The notes under the pieces: model-generated | Database searches by the model: none | Told to the model about the DNA's origin: nothing | The model's input: only the letters and a program-made list of their open reading frames with translations | Part shown: positions 52,767-62,311 of the stretch, one piece after another | Numbering within the stretch: position 1 is the first letter of the stretch | How the letters are laid out: each line of letters starts with the position of its first letter | NCBI GenBank assembly: GCA_963781775.1 | Contig: CAWAHE010000016.1 | Coordinates: 161,546-225,545 of the forward strand | Source: CAVSRC01 sp963781775 | GTDB lineage: Bacteria; Pseudomonadota; Alphaproteobacteria; Rhizobiales; Kaistiaceae | Direction: 5' to 3' | Length of the DNA stretch: 64,000 bases | Translations under genes and position numbers: made by a program

Positions 52767-53729
52767 ATGACGGATATCGACGCAGGGGCCGCACCGAGGC
52801 GGATCGATACCAGGGATGCGACGCCCTGGACGACCTATATCGTTGCGTTTCTGGCGCCGGCCGCGATCATCTACACGCTCTTCTCGATCTACCCGCTGAT
52901 CGACACAATTCGGCTCAGCCTGTACGCCGCCGACGCCAGCGGCGACACCCGTTTCGTCGGACTCGCCAATTTCACGACGCTGCTGACCGACCCGCACTGG
53001 GCGGGACCGTTCTGGAACGCGTTCCGCAACAATCTGGTCTTCTTCGCGGTTCACATGATTGTGCAGAATTCGATCGGCCTGGCGCTCGCCGTGCTGCTCA
53101 GCCTTCCAGCGCTGGCCGGGCGCAACGTCTATCGCACGCTGATCTTCCTGCCGACGATGCTGTCGGTGGTGATCATCGGCTTCATCTGGCAGCTCATCCT
53201 GTCGCCGTTATGGGGCATCGCCAAGGGCTTCCTCGCCTCGGTTCAGCTGGGCGGCCTGTTCGCTCCCTGGCTTGGACTGGAAGGCACAGCGCTGGTGACG
53301 GTTGCGCTAATCTCGGTGTGGCAGTTCGTCGGCATCCCGATGATGCTGATATATGCCGCGCTGCTCAACATCCCTGACGATCTCGTCGATGCGGCGACGG
53401 TCGACGGTGCCAACCAGTGGCACGTCTTCTGGTCGATCAAGCTGCCCCTGATCCTGCCGACGCTCGGCGTGGTCGCCATTCTCACCTTCGTTGGCAATTT
53501 CAATGCCTTCGACCTGATCTACACCATCAAGGGAGCGTTGGCGGGTCCGAACTTCGCCACCGATATCCTGGGCACGTTCTTCTACCGCGCGTTCTTCGGC
53601 TATCAGCTGCAACCGGGCAGCCCGACGATGGGAGCCACAGTGGCGACGGTCATGCTGATCATCATCCTGATCGGCGTCCTCGCCTATCTCTTCGGTATCC
53701 AGCGTCGCATGCAGCATCACCTGGCCTGA
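52767..53729 (+). CDS. sugar ABC transporter permease (MalF/UgpA type)
   Basis: The 320-residue permease has a polar N-terminus and six helices (IVAFLAPAAIIYTLFSIYPL first). The transmembrane loop is DDLVDAATVDGANQWHVFWS, then IKLPLILPTLG. ATG 52767 has AAGGGA upstream. It is the first permease of the importer and is followed 9 bp later by its partner. Confidence 0.92.
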   Translation: MTDIDAGAAPRRIDTRDATPWTTYIVAFLAPAAIIYTLFSIYPLIDTIRLSLYAADASGDTRFVGLANFTTLLTDPHWAGPFWNAFRNNLVFFAVHMIVQNSIGLALAVLLSLPALAGRNVYRTLIFLPTMLSVVIIGFIWQLILSPLWGIAKGFLASVQLGGLFAPWLGLEGTALVTVALISVWQFVGIPMMLIYAALLNIPDDLVDAATVDGANQWHVFWSIKLPLILPTLGVVAILTFVGNFNAFDLIYTIKGALAGPNFATDILGTFFYRAFFGYQLQPGSPTMGATVATVMLIIILIGVLAYLFGIQRRMQHHLA

Positions 53730-53738
53730 GGTGCGCGT

Positions 53739-54569
53739 GTGAACAAGCAACGCGCCGCCCGCCTCGCCGTTCACGCGGCCCTGATTCTCTACACCTGCCT
53801 CGCCGTGGGGCCGATCCTGCTCGTCCTCATGAACTCATTCAAATCGCGGAAAGCGATCTTCGGCTCGCCCCTGTCGATACCGAGCGAGACGTCATTCAGC
53901 CTGGTCGGCTACAGCTCGGTCCTCGGCAAGGCCGACTTCGGCCTGTATTTCGTCAACAGTCTGACGGTGACCGTCGCCTCGCTGGCACTGGTTTTGGTAC
54001 TGGGCGCCATGTGCGCGTGGGCGCTGACGGAGTATCGGTTTCGCGGCAATGCCCTGGTCGGTCTCTACATGGCGATCGGGATCATGGTGCCGATCCGCCT
54101 CGGCAGCGTGTCGATCCTCAAGATGATGGTCGGGTTCGGCCTGGTGAACACGCTGACGGCGCTCGTCCTGGTTTACACCGCCATGGGCCTGCCTCTGGCG
54201 ATCTTCATCCTCGCCGAGTTCATCCAGCAGGTCCCGCGCGATCTCCGCGACGCCGCGCGCTGCGACGGCGTGAGCGAGTATCGCATCTTCTATGCCGTGA
54301 TCCTTCCGCTGATCAGTCCGGCGATCGCCACCGTCGCAGTCTTCACGATGGTGCCGATCTGGAACGACCTCTGGTTCCCACTGATTCTCGCTCCCGGCCG
54401 CGGAACCCAGACCGTCACGCTCGGCGTCCAGCAATTCATCGGGCAATACGTCACCGACTGGAATGCGGTGCTGGCGGCGCTGTCGCTCGCCATAGCCCCG
54501 ATCCTTCTCCTCTACATCCTTTTCTCGCGCAGCCTTGTGCGCGGTCTCACAGCGGGGGCCGTCAAGTAA
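53739..54569 (+). CDS. sugar ABC transporter permease (MalG/UgpE type)
   Basis: The 276-residue permease has an N-terminal helix (AVHAALILYTCLAVGPILLV), LVLMNSFKSRKAIFGSPLSI, and the inner loop RDLRDAARCDGVSEYRIFYA, then VILPLISPAIA. GTG 53739 follows GAGGTG. The stop codon overlaps the ATPase start (TAATG). Confidence 0.92.
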   Translation: MNKQRAARLAVHAALILYTCLAVGPILLVLMNSFKSRKAIFGSPLSIPSETSFSLVGYSSVLGKADFGLYFVNSLTVTVASLALVLVLGAMCAWALTEYRFRGNALVGLYMAIGIMVPIRLGSVSILKMMVGFGLVNTLTALVLVYTAMGLPLAIFILAEFIQQVPRDLRDAARCDGVSEYRIFYAVILPLISPAIATVAVFTMVPIWNDLWFPLILAPGRGTQTVTLGVQQFIGQYVTDWNAVLAALSLAIAPILLLYILFSRSLVRGLTAGAVK

Positions 54570-55673
54570 TGGCCGACGTTTCGCTCCAGCGAGTCAGCAA
54601 ATCCTTCGGATCGACCGAAGTTCTCCACGACATCAATCTCGATGTGAAGGACGGCGAGTTCGTGGTCTTTGTGGGCCCGTCCGGCTGCGGCAAGTCGACC
54701 CTGCTCCGCCTGATCGCCGGCCTGGAGAAGGCGACATCCGGCGACATCACCATCGGCGGTCGACGCGTCAATGACGTGCCGCCGGCGGAGCGCAAGATCG
54801 CCATGGTTTTCCAGTCCTACGCGCTCTACCCGCACATGACCGTCTACCGCAACATGGCCTTCGGCTTGCGGTTCACTAAGGCGGACAAGGGGGAAGTCGA
54901 TGCGCGGGTTCGCCGGGCCGCAGAAACGCTGCAACTGACCCCGTACCTCAATCGCCGCCCGCGCGACCTCTCCGGCGGGCAGCGCCAGCGTGTTGCCATC
55001 GGCCGGGCCATCGTCCGCGATCCGGCGGTATTCTTGTTCGACGAACCACTCTCCAATCTCGACGCCGCGCTGCGCATCAACACCCGCATCGAAATCGCCA
55101 AGCTGCAGCGCAGTCTGAAAGCCACGACGATCTACGTGACGCACGACCAGGTGGAAGCCATGACGTTGGCCTCCAAGATCGTGGTGATGAATCGCGGGTC
55201 GCATCGAACAGGTGGGTGCGCCGCTCGACCTTTATCACCGACCCGCGAAACTCTTCGTCGCAGGCTTCATCGGCAGCCCGCAGATGAATTTCGTGAAGGG
55301 TGACGTCGTCGGCGTCGATGGCGGCATCACGGTCAAGACGCATGTTGGAGGATCGGTGACGTTGCCGATACGGCAGGGCGCCGCGAAGGTCGGCGACCAG
55401 GTCACGCTCGGCGTCCGGCCGGAGCACCTGTCGGAACAAACCGGCGGCGGTCTGCAACTGGTCGGCGACGTCGACGCGGTCGAGCACCTCGGCGAATCGA
55501 GTCTCGTCCACATGCGTCTGGACGACGGCGCCATTGTCGTGATGCGCACGCCCGGCGACAGCGCCGCGACACCCGGTTCCCGCTTTACAGCCACCGCGCC
55601 GGCCGGAGCGATCCACGTCTTTTCCGATGCGGGCGATGCGCTGGCACGCGACGCACTCGGAGACTTGCGTTAG
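54569..55673 (+). pseudogene. sugar ABC transporter ATPase (MalK/UgpC type), one-base frameshift
   Basis: The first frame carries GPSGCGKST, LSGGQRQRVAIGRAIVRDPA and LFDEPLSNLDAALR through ASKIVVMNRG. At about 55199 an extra base (GGGTCGC where GGGCGC is expected) shifts the frame. The normal continuation RIEQVGAPLDLYHRPAKLFV with the C-terminal TOBE region is found in the next frame and ends at 55673. Removing one base restores a 367-residue protein of normal family length. The nucleotide-binding core is complete before the break, so the truncated protein would keep ATPase motifs but lose the regulatory domain. A sequencing error is as likely as a real mutation. Confidence 0.85.
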
Positions 55674-55762
55674 CCCTCCTTGTCCCGGGCGATATCGATT
55701 TTTCGGATGCGGCCGTTCTGCACACAGGCATGGGGTGAAAGAGCATTCATCCGGAGAACACC

Positions 55763-56536
55763 ATGATTTATGAGATCTGCGTCGACTCTGTGGACGGCGT
55801 CCGTGCCGCCAGGACGGCCGGTGCGAACCGTGTCGAACTTTGCGCCGACCTTCTCGAAGGCGGAATCACGCCAAGTCGCGGCATGATCCGCGGGGCGCGA
55901 TCGGTCGATGACATCGGCCTGCACGTCATCATCCGTCCGCGCGGCGGAGACTTCCTGTTTGACGACGACGAATTCGCTGTCATGGAGGCCGACATCGACA
56001 CCGCCAAGGCGGAAGGTGCGGACGGTGTCGTCATCGGCCTGCTCACGGCTGACGCGGTCATCGATGCCGAGCGAACGCGTCGCCTCATCGAGCGCGCCCG
56101 ACCGTTGGCAATCACGTTCCATCGGGCGTTCGACATGACCGCCGATCCGTTCGCGGCGCTGGAAACCCTCATCGAACTGGGGGTCCATCGCGTGCTGACA
56201 TCCGGTCAGCAGGAATCGGTTCTCGAAGGCTTGCCGCTCATAGCCGAACTCGTCCAACGCGCGGGCGACCGGATCATCGTCATGCCGGGCGGGGGCATCA
56301 CCGCCCGGAACGTTCAGCGGATCATCGCCTCGGCGCAGCCGGCGGAGATACACTTTGCGGCGCTCGAACAAGAGGCGAGCGGCATGCGCCGCCGCCGCGG
56401 TCACGTATATATGGGGGGCGCCCTGCGCCCGCCGGAGTACGACCGACTGGTCACGTCACCGACCTTGATTGATTCGGTTATTGCCTTGAGTAATCCCGAT
56501 GGAAGCAGGGCCCGCACCAAAGCCGGTGGCGGATGA
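55763..56536 (+). CDS. cutC: CutC family protein
   Basis: The 257-residue TIM-barrel protein has the family pattern: EICVDSVDGVRAARTAGANR, VELCADLLEGGITPSRGMI, VIIRPRGGDFLF, ITFHRAFDMT, LTSGQQESVLEG and VMPGGGITARNVQ. CutC was first linked to copper tolerance but its activity is unsettled, and it often lies in sugar gene clusters, as here. ATG 55763 follows GGAGAACACC. It is 89 bp after the ABC ATPase. Confidence 0.93.
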   Translation: MIYEICVDSVDGVRAARTAGANRVELCADLLEGGITPSRGMIRGARSVDDIGLHVIIRPRGGDFLFDDDEFAVMEADIDTAKAEGADGVVIGLLTADAVIDAERTRRLIERARPLAITFHRAFDMTADPFAALETLIELGVHRVLTSGQQESVLEGLPLIAELVQRAGDRIIVMPGGGITARNVQRIIASAQPAEIHFAALEQEASGMRRRRGHVYMGGALRPPEYDRLVTSPTLIDSVIALSNPDGSRARTKAGGG

Positions 56537-56565
56537 CGACCGCGCTTTGTGGGCGAGGATGACAA

Positions 56566-57411
56566 ATGATCGTTTCAATCATGTCCCAGGGGCAGATGGG
56601 CGCGGCAACCGGCGCACGGCTCGTCGCCAATGGCGCCGAGGTCCGCACCTTGCTCGCCGGCCGCAGCCCGGCAAGCGTGGAACGTGCCGCCAAGGCCGGC
56701 ATGGATGCTGTGGATGAGAAAGCGTTCGTCGCCGCCGACTTCATCCTGTCGATCGTACCGCCGGCGGCTGCCGTTCCACTGGCAAAAAGATTGGCGCCGC
56801 AACTCATGGCGACGCCCAGAAAGCCCATCTACGTCGATCTCAACGCCGTCAGCCCCGACACCGCGATGATGGTGGAGATGGTGATCGCGCCAACGCGCTG
56901 CAGCTTCGTCGATGGCGGCATCATCGGCGGCCCGCCGCGCGCCGACGGTGCCGGCCCCGTCTACTATGTCTCGGGATCTGAGGCGCCGAAGGTCGCCGCG
57001 CTGGAGGAATTTGGACTGAAGATTAGCGTGCTTGACGGACCGGTAGGGGCAGCCTCCGCGCTCAAGATGTCCTACGCGGGCATCACCAAGGGGCTTACTG
57101 GCCTTGCGACCTCCATGATTCTCGCGGCCGAGCGGGCCGGCGTGTCCGACGCGCTCCACGCCGAACTTGCGACGAGCCAGGCGACACTCCTCGCCGGCTT
57201 TGCCAGAGGCATCCCCGGCATGTTTTCCAAGGCGGACCGGTGGGTGGCCGAGATGGAAGAGATCGGCGCCTTCGCTGGTCGCGACGGCCGTTCCGAAGGG
57301 GAGCTCTATCGCGCGCTCGCGGGTCTTTACGCCCGTATCGCCAGCGACTTCGCGGGCGACCAGGCAGAGATCGGCAAGCTGAGGACCTTCCTCGAGCCCG
57401 ACGATCGATAG
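56566..57411 (+). CDS. NAD(P)-dependent 3-hydroxyacid dehydrogenase-like protein (DUF1932)
   Basis: The 281-residue protein has an N-terminal Rossmann fold of the 6-phosphogluconate dehydrogenase superfamily. The start MIVSIMSQGQMGAATGARLV keeps GxxG rather than the full GxGxxG. The C-terminal half, from SALKMSYAGITKGLTGLATS, is a DUF1932-type helical domain. It probably oxidises a beta-hydroxyacid. It follows cutC by 29 bp and may belong to the same sugar operon. Confidence 0.85.
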   Translation: MIVSIMSQGQMGAATGARLVANGAEVRTLLAGRSPASVERAAKAGMDAVDEKAFVAADFILSIVPPAAAVPLAKRLAPQLMATPRKPIYVDLNAVSPDTAMMVEMVIAPTRCSFVDGGIIGGPPRADGAGPVYYVSGSEAPKVAALEEFGLKISVLDGPVGAASALKMSYAGITKGLTGLATSMILAAERAGVSDALHAELATSQATLLAGFARGIPGMFSKADRWVAEMEEIGAFAGRDGRSEGELYRALAGLYARIASDFAGDQAEIGKLRTFLEPDDR

Positions 57412-57639
57412 ATATCGACACCATGGCGCGGACAGCACGCCGAGCGATCCGCCGTCGGGGCGGCACGGTGCTCGGGCCTCGAGACCATCCGAGAGGCCGT
57501 TGCCAGATCGCGGCGGGGCGCCGAAGATGGCGCGTGACGCCGTTCAACGCCGCAACATGATCCAGATGTCTCGACCCGCACGACCGCATGGGCGTCGAGA
57601 GCCGCGAGCCGTTGCCGCCGAACTGACGGCGTCCGCGCT

Positions 57640-58494
57640 GTGAACCTCTCCGGCCAACAGGCCCGCGGCATCGTTCTGATCATCCTTTCCGCATGCTGCT
57701 TCGCTTGTGTGGACGGTGTGAGCAAGGTCCTTGCCGAGACGCAGCCGGTCGCCCAAATCGTATGGGCGCGGTACGCGTTCGCGTTGCCTTGGCTGCTTCT
57801 GGCAGCGGGGCCGCCGCGATGGCCGACGCTGTTCCACACGGCGCATCCATGGCAACAGATCGCGCGCGGGCTTACCCCGCTGGTCGTCAGCGTCACGATG
57901 GTGGTGGCGGTCCATCTGCTGCCTTTGGCCGATGCGACGGTGATTCTGTTCGTCGCGCCGTTTCTGACCGTCGCGCTGTCCGGCGTCGTGCTGGGCGAGC
58001 CCACGGTGCCGGTGCGCTGGATCGGCGTCGTCATCGGATTCGCCGCGGTGCTGGTGGTGACGCGTCCCGGGTTCGGCAGCCTTTCGGTGAATGCGGTCTT
58101 CCCGCTGATCGCGGCGATCTTCTACGCCCTGATGCAGCTTCTCAACCGACGGCTTGGCGTGGCCGGAGAGCGGGCCGACACAACCCTCGCCTGGACGCTG
58201 GCTATCGGCACGATCCTGGCGACGCCGGTGGTGGTTCTCGCCTGGGGACCGACTTCGGCTTCTGCCTGGACGCTGCTTTTTGCGCTTGGCGCGATCTTCG
58301 GCGTGGCCCAGTTCCTGGCCATCCGCGCATTCTCGCTCGCCAGCGCCAGTCTTCTGGCGCCGTTCAGCTACATCCAGATCGTCGCCGCGGTTGTGTTCGG
58401 CATCGCCGTATTCGCCAACGTACCCGACCTGTGGACCATCCTCGGCATCGCCATGATCATCGGCGCCGGCATTCTCGTCACGCGACGGGGATGA
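57640..58494 (+). CDS. DMT-superfamily transporter (two EamA domains)
   Basis: The 284-residue membrane protein has ten hydrophobic helices in two EamA repeats (GIVLIILSACCFACVDGVSK opens the first, NAVFPLIAAIFYALMQLLNR the second). This family exports or imports metabolites; the substrate is unknown. GTG 57640 is the start. The 228 bp upstream (57412-57639) contain no gene that I can support. It is convergent with the channel gene 12 bp away. Confidence 0.9.
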   Translation: MNLSGQQARGIVLIILSACCFACVDGVSKVLAETQPVAQIVWARYAFALPWLLLAAGPPRWPTLFHTAHPWQQIARGLTPLVVSVTMVVAVHLLPLADATVILFVAPFLTVALSGVVLGEPTVPVRWIGVVIGFAAVLVVTRPGFGSLSVNAVFPLIAAIFYALMQLLNRRLGVAGERADTTLAWTLAIGTILATPVVVLAWGPTSASAWTLLFALGAIFGVAQFLAIRAFSLASASLLAPFSYIQIVAAVVFGIAVFANVPDLWTILGIAMIIGAGILVTRRG

Positions 58495-58506
58495 GGGCGT
58501 CGGAGG

Positions 58507-59622
58507 TCATGGGGCAGATCTCCGAGACTCTGGAGCGGCGTTCGCGTCCAATCGGCGTTTGCCCTCGGTCTCTATCGCATCGATCAGCTCGGGCCGCCTG
58601 CCCGCGAGCACGCGGAAGTCGGCGATGTCGAGCACCAACAGGACGCTCGGCTGGGTGGCGACCACGGTGGCTGACCGCGGCGCGCCGAACAACAAAGCCA
58701 TCTCGCCGAAGAAGCTGCCAACGCCCAGAGTCACCGGCGCCGGACTCAGTTGAACCGCCACTTCGCCGGCGACGATGAAATACATCGCGTCGCCCGGCTG
58801 GCCTTGACGAACGATGACGGTCCCCTCGGCCACATCACGTGTTTGCAAGAGCCGCACGATATCGGCAATCGCCGCGGCGCCGAGCGCCTCGAAGAAGGGC
58901 ACGGTCGTGACAAGATCCCAGGTGTGCAGGAAATGCCTGCGTTGAAGCTCCTCGGCGAACGCACCGGCGATGACGCCGGCCTGAAGCGCGAACATGACAA
59001 TGCCGCCGATCATGACCCAGCCGGCAAGGAGCCGACCCCACACCGTAACCGGCACGAGATCTCCGTAGCCGGTTGTCGTCAGCGTCGTGATGGCCCACCA
59101 CATCGCTCGCGGCACGCTGCCGAAAGCCTCCGGCTGAGCGTCTCGCTCGAAAACATAGGCAAGCGTGGCGGCCAGCACGAAGATCACCAGAAACATGATC
59201 GCGACGCTCAGGAGCGCAGCGCTGCTGCGGCGTAGCGTGCGGGCCAACAGCGTCAGGCCGGTTGTTTGACCGTGTTGGACGTAGCGAAGCGCCCACACGA
59301 CGGCGAAGAGTTGAGCGTCGGGGCGGGTCCGCACCAACAACCAGCCAACCGGAATGGCAATCACGGTGGCCAGGTCGATCAGTCCGCCGGCCGAGAAGAG
59401 ATAGTGTCGTCGCTCTGCTCCCGCCGACTTAAGGCGGAAAAAGACCTCCACCGCGATGTAGCCCCAGACCACGAGAATTGTGCCGATGATCAAGAAATGA
59501 AACTGGGCGTCGATCAGGCGCGACGTATCGAGAACGACAGCCAACAGCCCCACGGTCGTCAGCACGTTGGACAGAACGGCTCGTGGGTTTCGGGCTATAG
59601 CGAATCGCAGTCGGTCGAGCAT
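58507..59622 (-). CDS. cyclic-nucleotide-gated potassium channel, MloK1-like
   Basis: The 371-residue protein has six transmembrane segments and the potassium selectivity filter TTTGYGD at residues 182-188. The C-terminal cyclic-nucleotide-binding domain (EGTVIVRQGQPGDAMYFIVA, GSFFGEMALLFGAPRSATVV) includes the FGEMALL phosphate-binding cassette. The length and order match MloK1 of Mesorhizobium. The voltage-sensor region is weakly charged. ATG 59622 is the start. Confidence 0.93.
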   Translation of the reverse strand: MLDRLRFAIARNPRAVLSNVLTTVGLLAVVLDTSRLIDAQFHFLIIGTILVVWGYIAVEVFFRLKSAGAERRHYLFSAGGLIDLATVIAIPVGWLLVRTRPDAQLFAVVWALRYVQHGQTTGLTLLARTLRRSSAALLSVAIMFLVIFVLAATLAYVFERDAQPEAFGSVPRAMWWAITTLTTTGYGDLVPVTVWGRLLAGWVMIGGIVMFALQAGVIAGAFAEELQRRHFLHTWDLVTTVPFFEALGAAAIADIVRLLQTRDVAEGTVIVRQGQPGDAMYFIVAGEVAVQLSPAPVTLGVGSFFGEMALLFGAPRSATVVATQPSVLLVLDIADFRVLAGRRPELIDAIETEGKRRLDANAAPESRRSAP

Positions 59623-59852
59623 CTGCCGATCTAGGTACCCCGCGCCTCAACCGAGCGCAAAATGCACCCAATCGCACTCCAGCACGCTCCCCCGAGCACC
59701 GCGACTTCAATCCGCCTGCCGCGCCCAAGCGCGTAACCGAGAAGTAACCACAGGCTTTCCGATACCTCAGCCACGCCTCGGATCGGGCGGCAGCAAGCGT
59801 CTCAGCCCCACGGAAACCGCCGCTTCCGGGCATCTTCGATGGTTGGGAAAAT

Positions 59853-59907
59853 TGGAGCGGGCGAAGGGATTCGAACCCTCGACCCCAACCTTGGCAAGGT
59901 TGTGCTC
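59853..59907 (-). other. 3' fragment of tRNA-Gly(GCC): integration attachment site
   Basis: Read on the minus strand, this 55-bp stretch gives the D-stem 3' half (GAGC), an anticodon arm with loop CTTGCCAAG (anticodon GCC), the T-arm with GGTTCGAATCC, the acceptor 3' strand GCCCGC and a terminal TCCA. The first 20 or so bases of the tRNA are missing and replaced by the 3' end of an integrase gene. This is the pattern of the att copy left at one end of an element inserted in a tRNA gene. The complete tRNA would lie at the other end, outside the window. Confidence 0.85.
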
Positions 59908-59912
59908 GTGGT

Positions 59913-60930
59913 TCATTTTGTACGTTTCCTATCAATGAGTTGGTGCGGATTGCCTTCGCGCTGTGCCAGTTCTGCGTCGAAGCGGTCGGCGATTGAGCGA
60001 CCTGCGGCGTTGGCGTGTGCGTAGGTTTCGAGAACCATGCGGGCGGTCTTCCATCCCCCGGCTTCCATCACCTCCTTTGCCGTCGCGCCCATCGCCAGGG
60101 CGTTCGATGCAAAGCTGTGGCGTCCCGCTTGATGGGGCGGCACGAACGGGATACCCGCTCGACGGCAAACCGCTTTCATTCGATTGCTAACTCCGAAGCG
60201 GTACGAGTAGCCGAAGATCGGCTCTTCCATGGCGCTGCGGCAAGTTTCGCCAGCCGGACCATCAGCTCGTTTGAAACATGCCGGCGCTCCCCATTGCGGG
60301 TTTTCGTCCTTTCGAGAAGAACAACCCGATCTGAGAGATCAACGTGCTCAGGTAATCAGGTGAGCGGTCTCGGAAACTCGCGTCCCCGTCTGCCACATGA
60401 ACAGAATCGCGGCTGCGAGATGTGGGAGCCCGTCGCGCTCCGCCTGCCCCAGAAAAGCATCAATCCATACCCTATCGACGGTAACCCGAGGGGCTTTTGG
60501 ACGGTGAAAATCGGGATACGCTTATCTTGTGGCACCAACCCAATTCGGCGGCATGGTTGATCACCGCACAAACTGGAACGATCACTTGCCGGTTGAGCGT
60601 TGACGCCTTCTTGTTCGGGCCGAGGGAGCGCGCGGCTTGGCGGATTTCCTCAGGCCGGATTGTGCCAAGACGCGTCCTCGAAAGTGCCTCAGGAGCGGTT
60701 CCAGATAGGTGCGCTCGCCACCGGCCTCAATGGTAGCTCATAACCGCTTCTTGGAATGTTCGAACGGCCTCTTCGCCGTACGATTGGCGCTTCCAGATTT
60801 GGCTTCGAACTGCGCCTGTGAGTGCGGTCGGCGATCTTCGCGTCACGAGTGCCAAGGCTTTTTCGAATGCGTTCCCCGGCAACGGTACCAACGGCGTAGT
60901 AGACGCCCGTGGCGGCGCTTGATCGTGAGC
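59913..60930 (-). pseudogene. int: tyrosine site-specific recombinase (integrase), multiply frameshifted
   Basis: Integrase segments lie in order in changing frames: VYYAVGTVAGERIRKSLGTR (N-terminal arm-binding part), QIWKRQSYGEEAVRTFQEAV, KKASTLNRQVIVPVCAVINH, then DRVWIDAFLGQAERDGLPHL and AILFMWQTGTRVSETAHL (catalytic arginine region). The last are EHVDLSDRVVLLERTK and the C-terminus with HQAGRHSFASNAL, GGWKTARMVLETYAHA (catalytic Arg, His/Trp, Tyr). At least four single-base shifts separate them. The only long intact piece is 59913-60230. The stop codon lies 5 bp from the tRNA fragment, as expected of an integrase next to its att site. Confidence 0.85.
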
Positions 60931-60939
60931 CGTGGCATT

Positions 60940-61135
60940 GCCCGTCAATTCCTTCTCTCAGAGCCTCGATATGTTCGGGATAGAACACCTTGCGGATGCC
61001 ACGACGCTCGTAGTGCGGATGGGCCTTCAGCAGCTCGACGAGTGTCCGTCGGGAAACCCCGAGCACCTTTGCAGCCCCAGTCGATATCCATATGGGGGTG
61101 ATCCTGACAGCCCATTCTGGAAGTTCCTGAAAGCG
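60940..61135 (-). pseudogene. HTH (excisionase-like) protein fragment
   Basis: The reading frame gives ITPIWISTGAAKVLGVSRRT, LVELLKAHPHYERRGIRKVF and YPEHIEALREGI, a MerR/excisionase-like helix-turn-helix of the sort found beside integrases. No proper start codon is available in this frame after the upstream stop; GTG 61066 lies inside the HTH. Downstream the frame runs into the integrase N-terminus. It is probably a frameshifted remnant. Confidence 0.55.
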
Positions 61136-61255
61136 TCACAAGCCCTCCGTGAGGTTCGGACGTTCCGAACGCACTCACCCAGAGCCCAGATTGTCGAAAA
61201 TGTAATGAACCGCTTCTGATGCAAGTCGCCCATTGGCATGGCGTGGCGCTCGTCA

Positions 61256-61886
61256 CTATCGCCGCGAGGCGTGTAGACAAATCCACTCTGATTTCTTGGA
61301 GGTCTTCACCTCATTTCCAAGCGAGCCACTCACCACGATCTGTGCCCACGGATCGGGTCCGTCGAATTCGACGGCCATCGCGTGATCCGACAGGCGCGGC
61401 CTTTTCTCCACGTAAACTGGCAGCCGAAGTATTCGCTCCTTCCCGCTTGGGCGATCAAAACCGTCAGCGCTTCCCGCAAGGGTGTGACCGGCCGGCAAGC
61501 GGCCCAGGCCGATCAAGCCAAACTTGCCAAAGCCTTTCCTTCGGCCCGCCCCGCTCCGTTCGAGCATGGACCCGTACGTTCGACAGGTATCTGCTGCCGC
61601 TTTGACCGACGGCCCGACGACGGGCGATGCCATGATCGAGATCAGGAGATTGGCTGCATCGCGGGGCGTCACCTTGGGCAGCGCTCGTGCCGCGCCCGCC
61701 GCGCGAGCGAAGGCTATTTTCGGCCAGTTGGCGATCGTATTGCGTGACCGTCGCGATCGGCAGGCCAAGAACCTCGGCCATCGTGTCTACCAACTCCCCA
61801 GGCGTCGCCATCGAAGGGTCATTCTCCCATTTGCGTAACACACGAATGGCGTGATGGTCCGCTAACCCCATCTTTGTCTTTAACAC
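61256..61886 (-). pseudogene. phage-type HTH regulator-like protein, frameshifted
   Basis: The first part (from GTG 61886 or ATG 61871) reads MGLADHHAIRVLRKWENDPS, ELVDTMAEVLGLPIATVTQY and SLRSRGGRGTSAA. The protein then continues in another frame as KVTPRDAANLLISIMASPVV, with PAGHTLAGSADGFDRPSGKE and a C-terminus at 61256. The shift lies near 61675. Proteins of this pattern occur in alphaproteobacterial prophages with unknown function. The stretch 61136-61255 upstream of the HTH piece has no supported gene. Confidence 0.6.
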
Positions 61887-62311
61887 AAATGGGGACCCCC
61901 GGGGCCCATTTCTGAACGCAGATTTGCTCTCCTGAAGAAGCGGTCGGGCTGGGCGTGAGAAGATTTCAGGCTTCGACCGACATGCTGTGACAGGAAGATT
62001 GTCCTGAGACGTGTCTCCTGCAACGCGGAATTAGATGCATTAGGTGCAATATGCTTGTGTCGCCGCCCAATTGGCCCTAAAAATACAAGCATGAAAAGCG
62101 GAGTGCTTCTATGTCCGAAGATCCTGTCAGTGGCCGCGTGCGGTAGCGGCATCGCCAGAGCCGAGAAGTTTTTCTCCGGCACGGCGAACAGAAATTGCTT
62201 CAAACGCAGCGCGAGAGCGGTGGGCGGAGGCCAAGGCAATGAAAAAAGAGGCTCAGCGAATGCCGCTGTGTGATTTAAAGGGCTTCAGCAACATCCTAGA
62301 CGCTGGCGGGA
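61887..62311. other. 425-bp stretch without a supportable gene
   Basis: Short open frames on both strands (for example 62055-62273) have no ribosome-binding site and no recognisable composition. The region separates the divergent regulator-like and P63C genes and probably contains their promoters; CCCCCGGGGCCC near 61898 is a short palindrome. Confidence 0.5.

Noticed and set aside
57412..57639. Possible small gene between the DUF1932 and DMT genes
   Set aside because: Only short arginine-rich frames are seen, without start signals.
59839..60024. A short plus-strand frame through the tRNA fragment
   Set aside because: It is the well-known spurious translation of a tRNA gene (GEGIRTLDPN type).
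62055..62273. A 72-codon plus-strand open frame in the island
   Set aside because: It has no ribosome-binding site, no recognisable composition and a competing open frame on the other strand.
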